From positions 22,651 to 86,650 of the forward strand of contig JAJZVW010000015.1 in assembly GCA_021847015.1 (NCBI GenBank): 64,000 nucleotides of DNA, written 5' to 3'. Positions 7,569 to 15,202 of the stretch are shown piece by piece. A model generated the notes under the pieces. The model ran no database searches. It was not told where the DNA came from and saw only the letters and a program-made list of their open reading frames with translations. The translations under genes were made by a program, and so were the position numbers. This stretch comes from Pseudomonadota bacterium (GTDB taxonomy: Bacteria > Pseudomonadota > Alphaproteobacteria > Rhodospirillales > Magnetospirillaceae). Each line of letters opens with the position of its first letter. Positions within the stretch are counted from its first letter, which is position 1.

Positions 7569-8311
7569 CAGAACGTCCTCCGGGGCGGCGGATTGCCGGT
7601 GAAGAATTCGCCTCCCAGCCTCAACCATGTGGCCAGGTCGATTTCCTTGATGTCGGCCGCCTCGGCTTTTTCGCGCACCCGGTCCCAGTTGACGCAGATT
7701 CGCCGCACCGATCCGGCCGACTTTTCGTGCAGTTCCTTCTGCAGGTCGTCGGCCGTGACGACCCCCCGGCAGTACAGCTTCGCCAAGTGACGGGTGTCGG
7801 CCAGGGTTCCGGGTTCGGCGCCGACCCAGTCCAGCATGCGGCCGTGGACGCGCTCCCAGACCTTCAGCTTCTGGGGAAGCTGCTCCTCGCCGATCAGGAT
7901 GACGGTGCCCTGGCTCGACTCGTAGATGTCGCGCACCACCTCGATCATCCCCTTGGAGACCAGGAAGTCGGCCTCGTCGATGACCAGGGGGCGCCGGGAC
8001 AGGGACAGTTCCTGGCCGATCTGATCGACCATGTCGGGGATGGTCCCCGCCGGCTGCACGCCCATCTCCAGCAGGACCGCCAGGCACAGCTTCTTGCGGG
8101 TCCACACCGATTTCACCTGGACGTGGTAGGCGCGGTGCCGGTTGGCGGCGTAGATGGCGGCGAAGGTCTTGCCGTAGCCCGAGGGGCCGTGGAAACAGCC
8201 CATGCCGGGAAGGCCGGACGGCCGGTTGGCCACCCGCTCGACCAGATCGGCGAGCAGCGCCACGTTGCGCAGCGGCGCGACGGTGTTGACAGGAGAAACG
8301 TCGATGGTCAT
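7568..8311 (-). CDS. MuB-like ATPase, transposition target selector
   Basis: A 247-residue AAA+ ATPase with Walker A GPSGYGKT at residues 42-49 and Walker B LVIDEAD at 109-115. MuB binds target DNA, recruits it to the MuA transpososome and gives target immunity. It lies directly downstream of the transposase with a 68-base gap, as in all Mu relatives. Sensor-like residues follow Walker B (TVILIGEEQLPQKL). The ATG at 8311 is clear. Confidence 0.9.
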   Translation of the reverse strand: MTIDVSPVNTVAPLRNVALLADLVERVANRPSGLPGMGCFHGPSGYGKTFAAIYAANRHRAYHVQVKSVWTRKKLCLAVLLEMGVQPAGTIPDMVDQIGQELSLSRRPLVIDEADFLVSKGMIEVVRDIYESSQGTVILIGEEQLPQKLKVWERVHGRMLDWVGAEPGTLADTRHLAKLYCRGVVTADDLQKELHEKSAGSVRRICVNWDRVREKAEAADIKEIDLATWLRLGGEFFTGNPPPRRTF

Positions 8312-8379
8312 TATAGACACCTCAACTTCTTGTTGATCGCGGCGGTACGGCCATGGCACGGCCGGCCGCCGTTTTCCGT

Positions 8380-10572
8380 TCACGCGGTCAACACCGCGTC
8401 TCCGAAATCCTCGTAAAGCTTCCGTCGGCTGCGGATGTCCGGCAGGCGCGCCTGCCGCTCCGCCCACCGGCGGTCCTCGTCGCTGACGTCCTGGTCCGAG
8501 GCGAGACGCGTCTCGATATCCAGCACGCGGGCGAACCGTTCCTCGGGTGATTGCAGGGTGATGATCGGTGCGGGCGTGGCGATCTCCGCCTCCAGCCTCT
8601 GCAGCCGGACTTGCTCGGCGGCCGAGATGGGCTTGGCCTCGGGGGCCTTGCCATGCCGCGCCGCCTTGGATGCCTCGGCCAGGGCCGGGGTGGCATGCTC
8701 GGTCGCCCGGTGTGGCAGGCGCGCCAGCTTGCCGGCCGACTCGGCGCGGTCTTGCAGGATTTCGCGGACGATGTCCTTGGTGCCAGCAGCTTTCGCAGCT
8801 GCCTTGAGCGCGGCTTTCTCTTCGGCGATCGCCTTCTTTTGGACAGCCTTGCGCTTCGCGGCCAGTTCCTGGCGGCTGATACCCGTCCGCTCGGGGCATT
8901 CGGCGGTGCAGATGTAGGCGCCGTCCTCGTCGAAGACGTAGATCCGGCCGATGTCGGCCTCGTCCAGCCGCACCTGCGCCCGGCTGCCCTCCAGGCCGCC
9001 CATCTCCGGCGCCTCGAACAGGGCGTTGTCGATGCGGATGCCTTTCTTCGTGATGGTGCGGAAGCCGCCATCGCCGGGCGCCTCCGCCAGCAGCACGTCC
9101 AGCGCCCGCTCGTCGCTGATTGTGGCGACAGCGCCGGTCCACGACCGTTCCATCTCGAACGGGGTCTTGCCCTTCAGCCCCGAATGGGGGGCGTGGGCGT
9201 AGATGTTGTCGGTCCACTGGTCGCAGAAGTGCTGCAACTCGTCGGCCGTCATGCGCATCTCGACCTTCTCGCCCTGCCGCATCAGCCGCTGGGCGAAACT
9301 GCGCCGGGCCTCGATATCTTTGCGTTCCGCCACGCTGTGGCCGATGTATCCGGCGCACAGCTCCACCAGGTCGTGGCTGAACGTCCCCAGGCCGCGTTCG
9401 ATGAACGGCTTATGCTCGGGGGTGAAGGGGGGTGCCACGTCGCGTTCGATGGCCAGACCCCACGCGACCCGCTTGATGTGCTGGCTGACGTAGTCCGAGC
9501 CGTTGTCGGTGCCGATCTGCTCCGGCACGCCCCAGGCCAGCAGCGCGCGGCGCAGCACCGCCGCCACCGCGGCCGCCGAGCTTGACCGGCTGACCAGCAG
9601 CCGCATCCGCCGGGTGTAGACGTCGATCACGCCGACGATGACGTGGCGCAACCCGTCGGCGAGCAGCAGGTCGGCCTTGGTGCTGTCCAGTTCCCAGCGC
9701 TGGTTGATGCGCTGGATCATGGCGTCGGCGTCGCCGCCGGCGGCCTGGTAACGGGAACGCCAGGAATCGGGGTTGGTCACCGCCGCGAGAAGCTGTTTGT
9801 TCTCGTCCTTCCAGCTTTGCAGGAACCGCTGCACCGTGCGCAGGTTGGGGATGGAATCTTCGCCGAACCGGGCACGCAGGCCCTTCATCACCAGCCCAGC
9901 GCCGGCATGGGGATGGTCAAGCAGCATGCCCAGCAGGAACTGCTTCATCTCGGGGTTGCTGTCGATCCTGCCGGTGCCCTTGCGGTGCTGGCCGTACTTG
10001 GCGGCCAGGCCGGCCAGGCCGTGCCGGGCCAACTCGCGCCGCCAGTTCTCGACGCTGGCCCGGCAGCACGCCGGTATCTCGGCGCGCACCCAATCCTCGA
10101 CCGGAATGCGCCCGGCCGAGTACTCGCGGGCGAAGATGTCGGTGCCCCGCTTCAGCGGCAGCCCGTGCAGGCGGATGTAGCCGGCGCAGGAATCGATCGC
10201 CGCCGCCTTGGCTTCGGCCTCGCGCTGCTGGCCGGGCGAAAGGCGCATGAACTCCGCCAGTCCCGCCGTCCGCGCCGCCAGCGTGGCCCGCGCGTCCATC
10301 GCCTCGCCCAGCGCCGCCCGCATCCCCTCGGCGTGGCCGGCGGCGCACGCCTCGGCCAGCTCGTGGCGGGAGATCAGGAGCCGCGCTTCCTCGGGCAGGG
10401 CGGAGAGGGGATATTCGACTCCACCGCCGCGCCCGGAACGGGGGCGGAAGGTCCAGTCGTTTCGCTCGGCGAGGGCATTCACACCCCGCTTTGTGCAGGT
10501 CATGATCGCTGCCGGCACGCCGGCCGCCTTGGCGGCCTCGGCCCATTCGGCAGCGCTGCGCCACTCACGCAT
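8380..10572 (-). CDS. MuA-like DDE transposase
   Basis: The 730-residue protein has the N-terminal Mu-type DNA-binding domain (residues 1-60), middle helical DNA-binding domains and a DDE catalytic core. Likely catalytic residues are D296 (WELDSTKAD), D356 (TDNGSD) and E392 (KPFIERGLGTF). Residues from about 500 include the Mu-transposase C-terminal beta barrel (VRLDEADIGRIYVFDEDGAYI) and a charged helical tail that should contact MuB. Length and order agree with an intact gene. It catalyses replicative transposition and integration. Confidence 0.94.
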   Translation of the reverse strand: MREWRSAAEWAEAAKAAGVPAAIMTCTKRGVNALAERNDWTFRPRSGRGGGVEYPLSALPEEARLLISRHELAEACAAGHAEGMRAALGEAMDARATLAARTAGLAEFMRLSPGQQREAEAKAAAIDSCAGYIRLHGLPLKRGTDIFAREYSAGRIPVEDWVRAEIPACCRASVENWRRELARHGLAGLAAKYGQHRKGTGRIDSNPEMKQFLLGMLLDHPHAGAGLVMKGLRARFGEDSIPNLRTVQRFLQSWKDENKQLLAAVTNPDSWRSRYQAAGGDADAMIQRINQRWELDSTKADLLLADGLRHVIVGVIDVYTRRMRLLVSRSSSAAAVAAVLRRALLAWGVPEQIGTDNGSDYVSQHIKRVAWGLAIERDVAPPFTPEHKPFIERGLGTFSHDLVELCAGYIGHSVAERKDIEARRSFAQRLMRQGEKVEMRMTADELQHFCDQWTDNIYAHAPHSGLKGKTPFEMERSWTGAVATISDERALDVLLAEAPGDGGFRTITKKGIRIDNALFEAPEMGGLEGSRAQVRLDEADIGRIYVFDEDGAYICTAECPERTGISRQELAAKRKAVQKKAIAEEKAALKAAAKAAGTKDIVREILQDRAESAGKLARLPHRATEHATPALAEASKAARHGKAPEAKPISAAEQVRLQRLEAEIATPAPIITLQSPEERFARVLDIETRLASDQDVSDEDRRWAERQARLPDIRSRRKLYEDFGDAVLTA

Positions 10573-10611
10573 GGGGCACCTCCCGGCCGCATCCGGCCGC
10601 CACTAGGGCGG

Positions 10612-10673
10612 TGACGGCCGGACTGCCTTCCCCTATGGTTGTGGCTGTCAAGACACACGAACCACCGGGGGAA
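10612..10673 (+). promoter_or_regulatory. Promoter-leader repeat, copy 1
   Basis: A 62-base segment upstream of the 69-residue + strand gene is repeated with few changes at 11661-11722. It contains TGACGG, a 16-base gap and TATGGT, a plausible sigma70 promoter. A leader ending in the purine-rich GGGGGAA that serves as ribosome site follows. The promoter reading is inference; the repeat is seen directly. Confidence 0.6.
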
Positions 10674-10678
10674 GCGGG

Positions 10679-10888
10679 ATGGCTTATTTGAACGATGAAA
10701 AGGCCTTCGACATCGCCGTGCGGATCTTCGAGGCCAATATTAGGGCGGGTCAGGCGAAGACCTGGGATCGCCTCCTTGAGGAAATCCCGGACATCCTTCC
10801 CCAGATCTTCGACAAGGTTCAGCTTGCCTGGGATGCGTGTCCGCGCGTGAACCCCTTGGGCATCGTCGACTTCAACGAGGGCAAGTAG
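10679..10888 (+). CDS. Small acidic phage protein, 69 aa (moron)
   Basis: It starts at 10679, 5 bases after the GGGGGAA of the shared leader. The 69-residue product is helical and acidic (AFDIAVRIFEANIRAGQAKT, then WDRLLEEIPDILPQIF). Its 3' end overlaps the convergent 60-residue gene by 70 bases. Opposite orientation to the early operon and its own promoter repeat suggest expression in the lysogen. The function is unknown. Confidence 0.6.
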   Translation: MAYLNDEKAFDIAVRIFEANIRAGQAKTWDRLLEEIPDILPQIFDKVQLAWDACPRVNPLGIVDFNEGK

Positions 10889-11001
10889 ACCTCGCGCATG
10901 CCGCCCGGGTTGAGGCACAGAATTCGCCAGACCCGGGCTGCGTCCTCGGGATTGGCCAGCGCCCAATCGGCCAGGGCGCGCGCCTTCATCTCGTCGTCCA
11001 T
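10819..11001 (-). CDS. Small phage protein, 60 aa
   Basis: The ATG at 11001 has a near-perfect ribosome site (AAAGGAGG), the main support for this gene. The product is helical at the N-terminus (MKARALADWALANPEDAARV). The last 20 residues lie over the 3' end of the convergent + strand gene. No family recognised; it belongs to the leftward early operon upstream of the transposase. Confidence 0.55.
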   Translation of the reverse strand: MDDEMKARALADWALANPEDAARVWRILCLNPGGMREVYLPSLKSTMPKGFTRGHASQAS

Positions 11002-11022
11002 TCGGTCCTCCTTTCTGGGTGA

Positions 11023-11517
11023 TCATGGCCGCCCTCCCCGGAACAGCGGCAGGCTGCCTATCAGCCGCCGTTGTTCGGCCTTGGCGAAGCGAATGAACAG
11101 CGCCAGGCGGTCCAGGCGCGACCGCACCAGGTCGGCGCTCTCGGTGACGGCGCACCCCGACGCCTCGGCCAAGCCCTGCAACAGGACCGAATTGCCCAGC
11201 GCGGCGCAGAACGCCGGCACCAGGTGGGCCGGAAGCGCGTGGGGCCGGCTGGCGCCGGTCCACGAATCGATCATCGCCTTGGTGACGCGCCGGCCGGCAT
11301 GGAAGCTGACGGCTTCCGCCAGCGCCTCGCGGTTGGCGAACGGGCCGGCCGCGATGGCGTCGTTGAGCAGCCGGCGCAGGCGCTGGTCCAGGTCCAGCGC
11401 CCCGGCGTCGCGGCGGCGTTCCGGCGCGGGCGGAAGCGCCACCGCGCCTTCGAGCAGGGACAGGAAATCGGTCTGCCGGGGATCGGCCGACCGGCCCTTT
11501 TGGGCTCTTCTGGTCAT
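11023..11517 (-). CDS. Phage HTH-like protein of the early operon
   Basis: The 164-residue protein has a region (about residues 40-125) of the type LDQRLRRLLNDAIAAGPFAN followed by REALAEAVSFHAGRRVTKAM and a C-terminal helical part. Similar helical modules are common between ner and the transposase in transposable phages and look DNA-binding. The ATG at 11517 has GAGAGG upstream. A leftward terminator-like hairpin lies just before it, so its expression may need read-through or a weak promoter of its own. Confidence 0.62.
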   Translation of the reverse strand: MTRRAQKGRSADPRQTDFLSLLEGAVALPPAPERRRDAGALDLDQRLRRLLNDAIAAGPFANREALAEAVSFHAGRRVTKAMIDSWTGASRPHALPAHLVPAFCAALGNSVLLQGLAEASGCAVTESADLVRSRLDRLALFIRFAKAEQRRLIGSLPLFRGGRP

Positions 11518-11541
11518 GTTGGCCTCTCGGGTTTGCAGGCG

Positions 11542-11584
11542 AAAAAAGAGGCCGGACGGGCTCTGTGCACCACCGCGTCCGGCC
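11542..11584 (-). terminator. Leftward rho-independent terminator inside the early operon
   Basis: The perfect 9-base arms GGCCGGACG (11550-11558) and CGTCCGGCC (11576-11584) are separated by 17 bases. In the leftward transcript they are followed by CTTTTTT. It lies between the Ner-side genes and the 164-residue gene. It could stop early transcription before the transposase genes or act as a regulated attenuator. Confidence 0.7.
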
Positions 11585-11660
11585 TTGAGGTTGACAGAGA
11601 GAGAGGCGGCGATGCCCTGCCGCCGGAAACGGCCGGCCGCCGTGCGGTCATGGCGACGCA

Positions 11661-11722
11661 TGACGGCCGGCCGGCTTTCCCCTATGGTTGTGGTTGTCGA
11701 GACGCACGAACCACCGGGGGAA
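11661..11722 (+). promoter_or_regulatory. Promoter-leader repeat, copy 2
   Basis: Second copy of the 62-base segment at 10612-10673, again TGACGG, 16 bases, TATGGT and a GGGGGAA leader. It stands directly upstream of the zinc-ribbon + strand gene at 11729. The differences between copies are a handful of substitutions with no gaps. Confidence 0.6.
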
Positions 11723-11728
11723 ACGGAA

Positions 11729-12151
11729 ATGGCTGAAGGAAATGGCGATCTCGCGCTGTATCGGTGCGCTTCCCGCGGCTGCGGCTTCGCCACCACGGCG
11801 CCGTACAACTTCTGCCCACAATGCGGCGCCACGCTGTACTTGTACGAAGGCGAGAAGGGGGTCGGACCATCGGTCCGGGTCAACTTCGAGCCGTCGAACT
11901 GCGATTTTGCGTGGAAATGCTCGCTCACGGAGAATTACCGCCATGATTGTGAAGAACTGCGCGTGACGCACCGCTGCGTGGTGGCTATCCTCGAATCGAT
12001 CGAAGGGTTAGAAGCCGAGATCCGGCGGCTGCACGCAGCGTTTTGGGAAGCGGGCCTTGCGGCACCTCCACGACCAGATCGTCGCCTACGAGATCGGCCA
12101 GCTCCGGCGCGGAAAAGAAGGCCCCCTGAATCTTCACCCCCTTGCGGGTGA
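11729..12151 (+). CDS. Zinc-ribbon phage protein (moron)
   Basis: It starts at the ATG at 11729 after the shared leader. Residues 12-36 form a zinc ribbon (CASRGCGF, then FCPQCGATL), and further cysteines follow (CDFAWKC, DC, RC). Residues 85-115 form an amphipathic helix (ILESIEGLEAEIRRLHAAFW). The final 55 codons overlap a convergent gene by 167 bases and become Arg/Pro-rich, so the true C-terminus may be disturbed. The role is unknown; its own promoter suggests lysogenic expression. Confidence 0.6.
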   Translation: MAEGNGDLALYRCASRGCGFATTAPYNFCPQCGATLYLYEGEKGVGPSVRVNFEPSNCDFAWKCSLTENYRHDCEELRVTHRCVVAILESIEGLEAEIRRLHAAFWEAGLAAPPRPDRRLRDRPAPARKRRPPESSPPCG

Positions 12152-12170
12152 CCCGGCGCGGGATGTTCAT
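11985..12170 (-). CDS. Small phage protein, 61 aa
   Basis: The ATG at 12170 overlaps the stop of the upstream gene by 4 bases (ATGA), typical of this operon. It is basic at the start and then has AFFSAPELADLVGDDLVVEVP. Its whole length lies antisense to the 3' part of the zinc-ribbon gene, so one of the two C-termini may not be functional. No family recognised. Confidence 0.5.
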   Translation of the reverse strand: MNIPRRVTRKGVKIQGAFFSAPELADLVGDDLVVEVPQGPLPKTLRAAAGSRLLTLRSIRG

Positions 12171-12418
12171 GCTGCCCCCTCCTCCGTCAGCGCCTCTTCC
12201 GTCCGTGCCACCAGGCGCTGCAGCGTGGCGCCGGCCTCGCCGACCCTGACCCTCCCCTCCAAGAGGTCCAGGTACAGCAGGGTGATCTCTCCGGACGGCT
12301 CGCGCACCCGCCCGCCGTTCTTGGCGCGAACCCGCTGACGGGCGATGGTGAGGATGGACTGGGCGGTGAAGCCCATGGACTTGGCGTCCTTCACGACGTC
12401 ATCGAGCTTGCTGTTCAC
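12167..12418 (-). CDS. Phage hypothetical protein, 83 aa
   Basis: GTG start overlapping the Ner-like gene's TGA by 4 bases. The helical, charged product (KLDDVVKDAKSMGFTAQSIL) may bind DNA, because its spacing resembles a short HTH. It is the second gene of the leftward early operon. The family is not recognised. Confidence 0.58.
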   Translation of the reverse strand: MNSKLDDVVKDAKSMGFTAQSILTIARQRVRAKNGGRVREPSGEITLLYLDLLEGRVRVGEAGATLQRLVARTEEALTEEGAA

Positions 12419-12738
12419 GCTGCCGCCTCCTCTTCGACATTGCGCCCGGCAGGGCGCGTGTTACGCTGCGGTTCGCGGGTCCAGCCCAGTCGCTTACCGT
12501 CCTCGGTGAACCGCTCGGGGAATAGCTGCTGGGGTGTTAGGCCGAGGGCCTCCGCTATGACCGTCTCCAGGTGCGAGGACGGGTTTCCCAGCGCATGGCT
12601 CATCGCCTGCTGTGACACCCCGTTTTCCACCGCCAAGCGGCGTAGTGAGGTGCCCCTGAGGCGAAGGTTGACCCAAATCCACAACCGCCGCTCGGCGGGA
12701 TTTTTTGGGACTTGGTGGCTTGTTGAGGCTTTCGTCAT
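12415..12738 (-). CDS. ner: Ner-like HTH regulator, first gene of the early operon
   Basis: The 107-residue protein (start at the ATG at 12738; an in-frame codon at 12768 is less likely) has a Ner/Nlp-type HTH. The HTH is LRLRGTSLRRLAVENGVSQQ followed by AMSHALGNPSSHLETVIAEA and the typical LGLTPQQLFPERF. Ner shuts down early and repressor promoters during lytic growth of Mu. It is divergent from the repressor gene across a 164-base region with palindromic sites. Confidence 0.8.
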   Translation of the reverse strand: MTKASTSHQVPKNPAERRLWIWVNLRLRGTSLRRLAVENGVSQQAMSHALGNPSSHLETVIAEALGLTPQQLFPERFTEDGKRLGWTREPQRNTRPAGRNVEEEAAA

Positions 12739-12751
12739 GGACAAGTGTATA

Positions 12752-13010
12752 GCCCAAATCTGGGCCACAGCGCAAGCTCACATTTGCGCGCTTGCTGGGA
12801 TTCCCAGTTCACATATGGCTGGAATTAGGATGAAGTGCCGAAAGACGTGGGATTTCAAGGCACTATCGATCAGCGGGTGTAACCCGGAACTGGGAATCCA
12901 TCATGCCCACTTCTAGCCCAGATCTGGGAATCCGGTTAGCAGAGGTCGCGAAGCTGTTAGGGGGCCACGCTAAGGCGGCCAATCTGATGGGAGTGTCGCT
13001 ATCCCAGTTC
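12752..13010. promoter_or_regulatory. Operator cluster between ner and the repressor
   Basis: Several related sites occur: GCCCAAATCTGGGC (12752-12765), CTGGGATTCCCAG (12795-12807), GAACTGGGAATCC (12887-12899), CCCAGATCTGGG (12917-12928, a perfect palindrome inside the repressor's first codons) and ATCCCAGTTC (13001-13010). The shared half-site is CCCAG or its complement. Position and repetition suggest binding sites for the repressor, Ner, or both. Confidence 0.65.
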
Positions 13011-13481
13011 AAACGTTATGTGGCCGGCGAGAATCAGCCCACATTCGAGGCGATATCGAACTTGCTGCGACATGGCGGTATCGATCTTGGGTGGCTGGCA
13101 ACGGGAGAGGGCCAAATGCGGGCTGCGCCACGTACCCTCGCCGAAGCGGCCAGCGCCGCCGGGTTGGAGCGGGCACCGACATCCGCCGAAGCGGCGGCCG
13201 GACAGCGGTTTGTGCCGGCCGTCACCACTCCGTCAATGGCCGTTGATGGCGAATTGAACGCCCGCATCGTCGAGGCGGTCGCCGCGACCTACAAGGACGT
13301 GGGTGGCGCCATCAGCCCTCGCGATCTCGGCCGCGTCGCTGCGGAGATCTACAACGACGTGGTCGCCGCCGGTCTCGAAACCTGGGATGAGAAGATGGTG
13401 GCCTTGCGCGTGGCCATCGGCCAGCTCCGCCGCCGCCTTTTGACGGCCCCGGCGCCTGGCGAAGACAAACGGCTGGCCTGA
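12903..13481 (+). CDS. Phage repressor, HTH without a visible peptidase domain
   Basis: The 192-residue protein has a lambda-type HTH in residues 8-50 (LAEVAKLLGGHAKAANLMGV, then SLSQFKRYVAGENQP). The following GGIDLGWLATGEG is typical of phage repressors. Unlike S24-family repressors there is no Ser-Lys protease signature in the C-terminal half, which is helical (DLGRVAAEIYNDVVAAGLET). It should keep the early promoter silent in the lysogen. It is divergent from ner, as c is in Mu. Confidence 0.8.
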   Translation: MPTSSPDLGIRLAEVAKLLGGHAKAANLMGVSLSQFKRYVAGENQPTFEAISNLLRHGGIDLGWLATGEGQMRAAPRTLAEAASAAGLERAPTSAEAAAGQRFVPAVTTPSMAVDGELNARIVEAVAATYKDVGGAISPRDLGRVAAEIYNDVVAAGLETWDEKMVALRVAIGQLRRRLLTAPAPGEDKRLA

Positions 13482-13755
13482 GGCCGGTTCGTACGGCCCC
13501 GCCGGATCATCGCCCACCTGGCGCGCTTTGGGTATGCCGTAAGATATACATACGAATGGGCATTGCGGTGGCCCAGGAGTGGGTGTCGTGCCCCGTCAAC
13601 GACGATGTCGCGCCCGAAAATCTGGAGCTGACAGCCCTCCCCCTCGCCGTCGGCGCCGAAAGCCAGCATCTCCGCGCTCTCCGTCCCACCCGGTCCCGCT
13701 TTATCCCGCCTCATCCGGGGCGCCGCGTTGGTCCAGTGGTATGTGTCGTGTCACA
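13482..13755. other. Prophage left-end region, putative transposase sites
   Basis: No convincing gene is seen between the repressor stop and the presumed phage end. Reading inward from the end, the first bases are TGTGACACGACACATACCAC (13755 to 13736). A related block GGGGCACGACACCCACTCC lies about 165 bases inside (13592 to 13574). Repeated CACGACAC blocks are what MuA end-binding sites L1 and L2 would look like. The exact end (CA at 13754-13755) is inferred from where host coding sequence stops. Confidence 0.5.
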
Positions 13756-13890
13756 GGAGATCATGCCTTTCTCGTGAAGGCGGTCCATCGCATTCCAGTC
13801 GAACCCCTTCCACGCCCGGCAGCCGTCATGCAGGCCGAGCAGCAGGAGCGCCAAAACGGCGTCGTCGATGCGGTCGGTGTCGATGTCCAT
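13756..13890 (-). pseudogene. DUF6429-like host gene cut by the prophage
   Basis: From the ATG at 13890 (GGAGGAAG upstream) the first 43 or so residues match the DUF6429 small-protein family (MDIDTDRIDDAVLALLLLGL, then HDGCRAWKGFDWNAMDRLHE and KGMI). The match stops at KGMI and the frame then runs into the phage end sequence to a stop at 13711. Family members are longer, about 75-80 residues. The missing 3' part should be at the other end of the prophage, outside this window. Confidence 0.65.
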
Positions 13891-14110
13891 GGCCGTCTTC
13901 CTCCGTTCCTTGGTGGTCGGCTTGAGTCTGCCGGTTCTTGGCCGAACGGCAGGGAGTGCCAAGAAAATAGAGACGCCGCACCGCTCCCTGGGAATGACCG
14001 GCACCAGTAAGGTGCATATGGCACTGCCGGGGGTCTTGGAGGGCTGCCACTTTGCGGTCTTTACGTAAATCCGGCGGCACCACGTCCTTAATCTTGCGAT
14101 CGCTGTTGCC

Positions 14111-15001
14111 ATGCCGGTGACCTACGCTCTCCTATATCTGCCCGGCTTCTCTGAGGACGCCAATCCCTACGGCCGACACGAACTGTTTTTGGCGGACCGA
14201 ATTTCCGCTCCGACCGATGCCGCTCGGGTGAGCGCTTTGATGCGCAGGATAGCTGCCAGTCAGAGTCTCCAGAAGTTTAGACTGGGGCATGATGTACCGT
14301 CGTTTGCCACCGTCCGCGAACGCGCCCTTGACCTTGAGCGCTGCCGGTTGGAGCAGGAGGGGGCGACCGACACTGAACAGTTGGCTGCCGCTCAAGCACA
14401 AATCAACGCTCTCAAGGAAGATCTGGCGAAAGCCGTTGATGGTCAGCAGTGGTTTGCCGACGAACACAAAGACGCAGAAGATCGCGCGAAAACAGCGGAA
14501 GCGCAAGTTGCCGCTGCAAGTTTCCGCATACAGCAACTCCTGGACCAACTCAAGGAGCGTGGTGAGAGTCCGGATACCAATATACCGCTTCCGATGTCCT
14601 GGGACCAATTCGCGGACTGGTGTGAACAGAATCTCATTGGCCGGGTCCTTCTTTCTCCCCGTGCCCGGCGGGAAATCAAAGCGCCATTGTTCAGTGATCC
14701 TTCGACGGCGGCAAAATGGCTTCTTTGGCTTGCAAATGAGTATCGCAACCGGCGGCTCAATGGGGGAGATGGCGACCTTCGAGTTCAAGTCGAGGGCGGC
14801 ATCCAAAATGACCGGTGCGGCGCCGATAGCTTCCAATTCGAATGGCAGGGCACTCGCTATGACGTCGAATGGCATGTCAAGAACGGCGGAAATACTCGTG
14901 ATCCGAGTCGATGTCTTCGCATCTATTATTTTTGGGATGATGCAAGCCAGCAGATCGTCATTGCGTCAATGCCATCTCACGTTCGCACTGGCGTAACGTG
15001 A
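14111..15001 (+). CDS. Unrecognised coiled-coil protein, possibly N-terminally truncated
   Basis: A 296-residue frame with lower G+C and different codon use from its neighbours, suggesting transfer. Residues 70-155 are predicted coiled coil (DTEQLAAAQAQINALKEDLA). The C-terminal 130 residues form a separate domain that includes WDQFADWCEQNLIGRVLLSP and ends WHVKNGGNTRDPSRCLRIYY, then FWDDASQQIVIASMPSH. The N-terminus reads like the middle of a protein and has no clear ribosome site, so a fragment is possible. The location beside a prophage and a toxin-antitoxin pair fits an accessory island. I do not recognise a function. Confidence 0.6.
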   Translation: MPVTYALLYLPGFSEDANPYGRHELFLADRISAPTDAARVSALMRRIAASQSLQKFRLGHDVPSFATVRERALDLERCRLEQEGATDTEQLAAAQAQINALKEDLAKAVDGQQWFADEHKDAEDRAKTAEAQVAAASFRIQQLLDQLKERGESPDTNIPLPMSWDQFADWCEQNLIGRVLLSPRARREIKAPLFSDPSTAAKWLLWLANEYRNRRLNGGDGDLRVQVEGGIQNDRCGADSFQFEWQGTRYDVEWHVKNGGNTRDPSRCLRIYYFWDDASQQIVIASMPSHVRTGVT

Positions 15002-15202
15002 GGGGGCATCCGAAGATACAATCAATGCAGCATTCTCGGCTCACTCAGCGTAAGCCCGGGCACGTACCGTGCCCCATGCGTTCTGCATGCGCGGATGCGA
15101 AGTAGGGTCAAGGGAGCCCGGTTACCCAGCCAGCATGACCGCCAGCGCCACCTGATCGGCGGAAACGGAGTGGATACGGTGAGGTGCCGCGCCCACCATG
15201 CG

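Larger units (their letters stand above)
1..13755 (-). mobile_element. Mu-like prophage, early region (continues beyond the window start)
   Basis: Seen: a repressor and a Ner-like gene face away from each other at the right end. They are followed leftwards by a MuA-type DDE transposase, a MuB-type ATPase, DUF3164, ParB-like, GemA/gp16 and Mor genes, and then a lysis cassette. This is the classic early-to-middle order of transposable phages related to Mu. The likely phage terminus (TG...CA type) is at 13755. Head and tail genes and the other end must lie to the left of position 1. Three + strand genes inside the leftward operon (1777, 10679, 11729) look like morons. Two frames broken at homopolymers leave it unclear whether the phage is intact. 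Confidence 0.93.

Noticed and set aside
10898..12151. A 417-codon + strand frame
   Set aside because: Its first half is antisense to two leftward genes. Only the part from the ATG at 11729, with its own leader, is supported.
13349..13777. Frames on both strands between the repressor and the phage end (leftward 13349-13714, rightward 13556-13777)
   Set aside because: They lack ribosome sites and sensible composition and lie over the repressor gene or the presumed end region.
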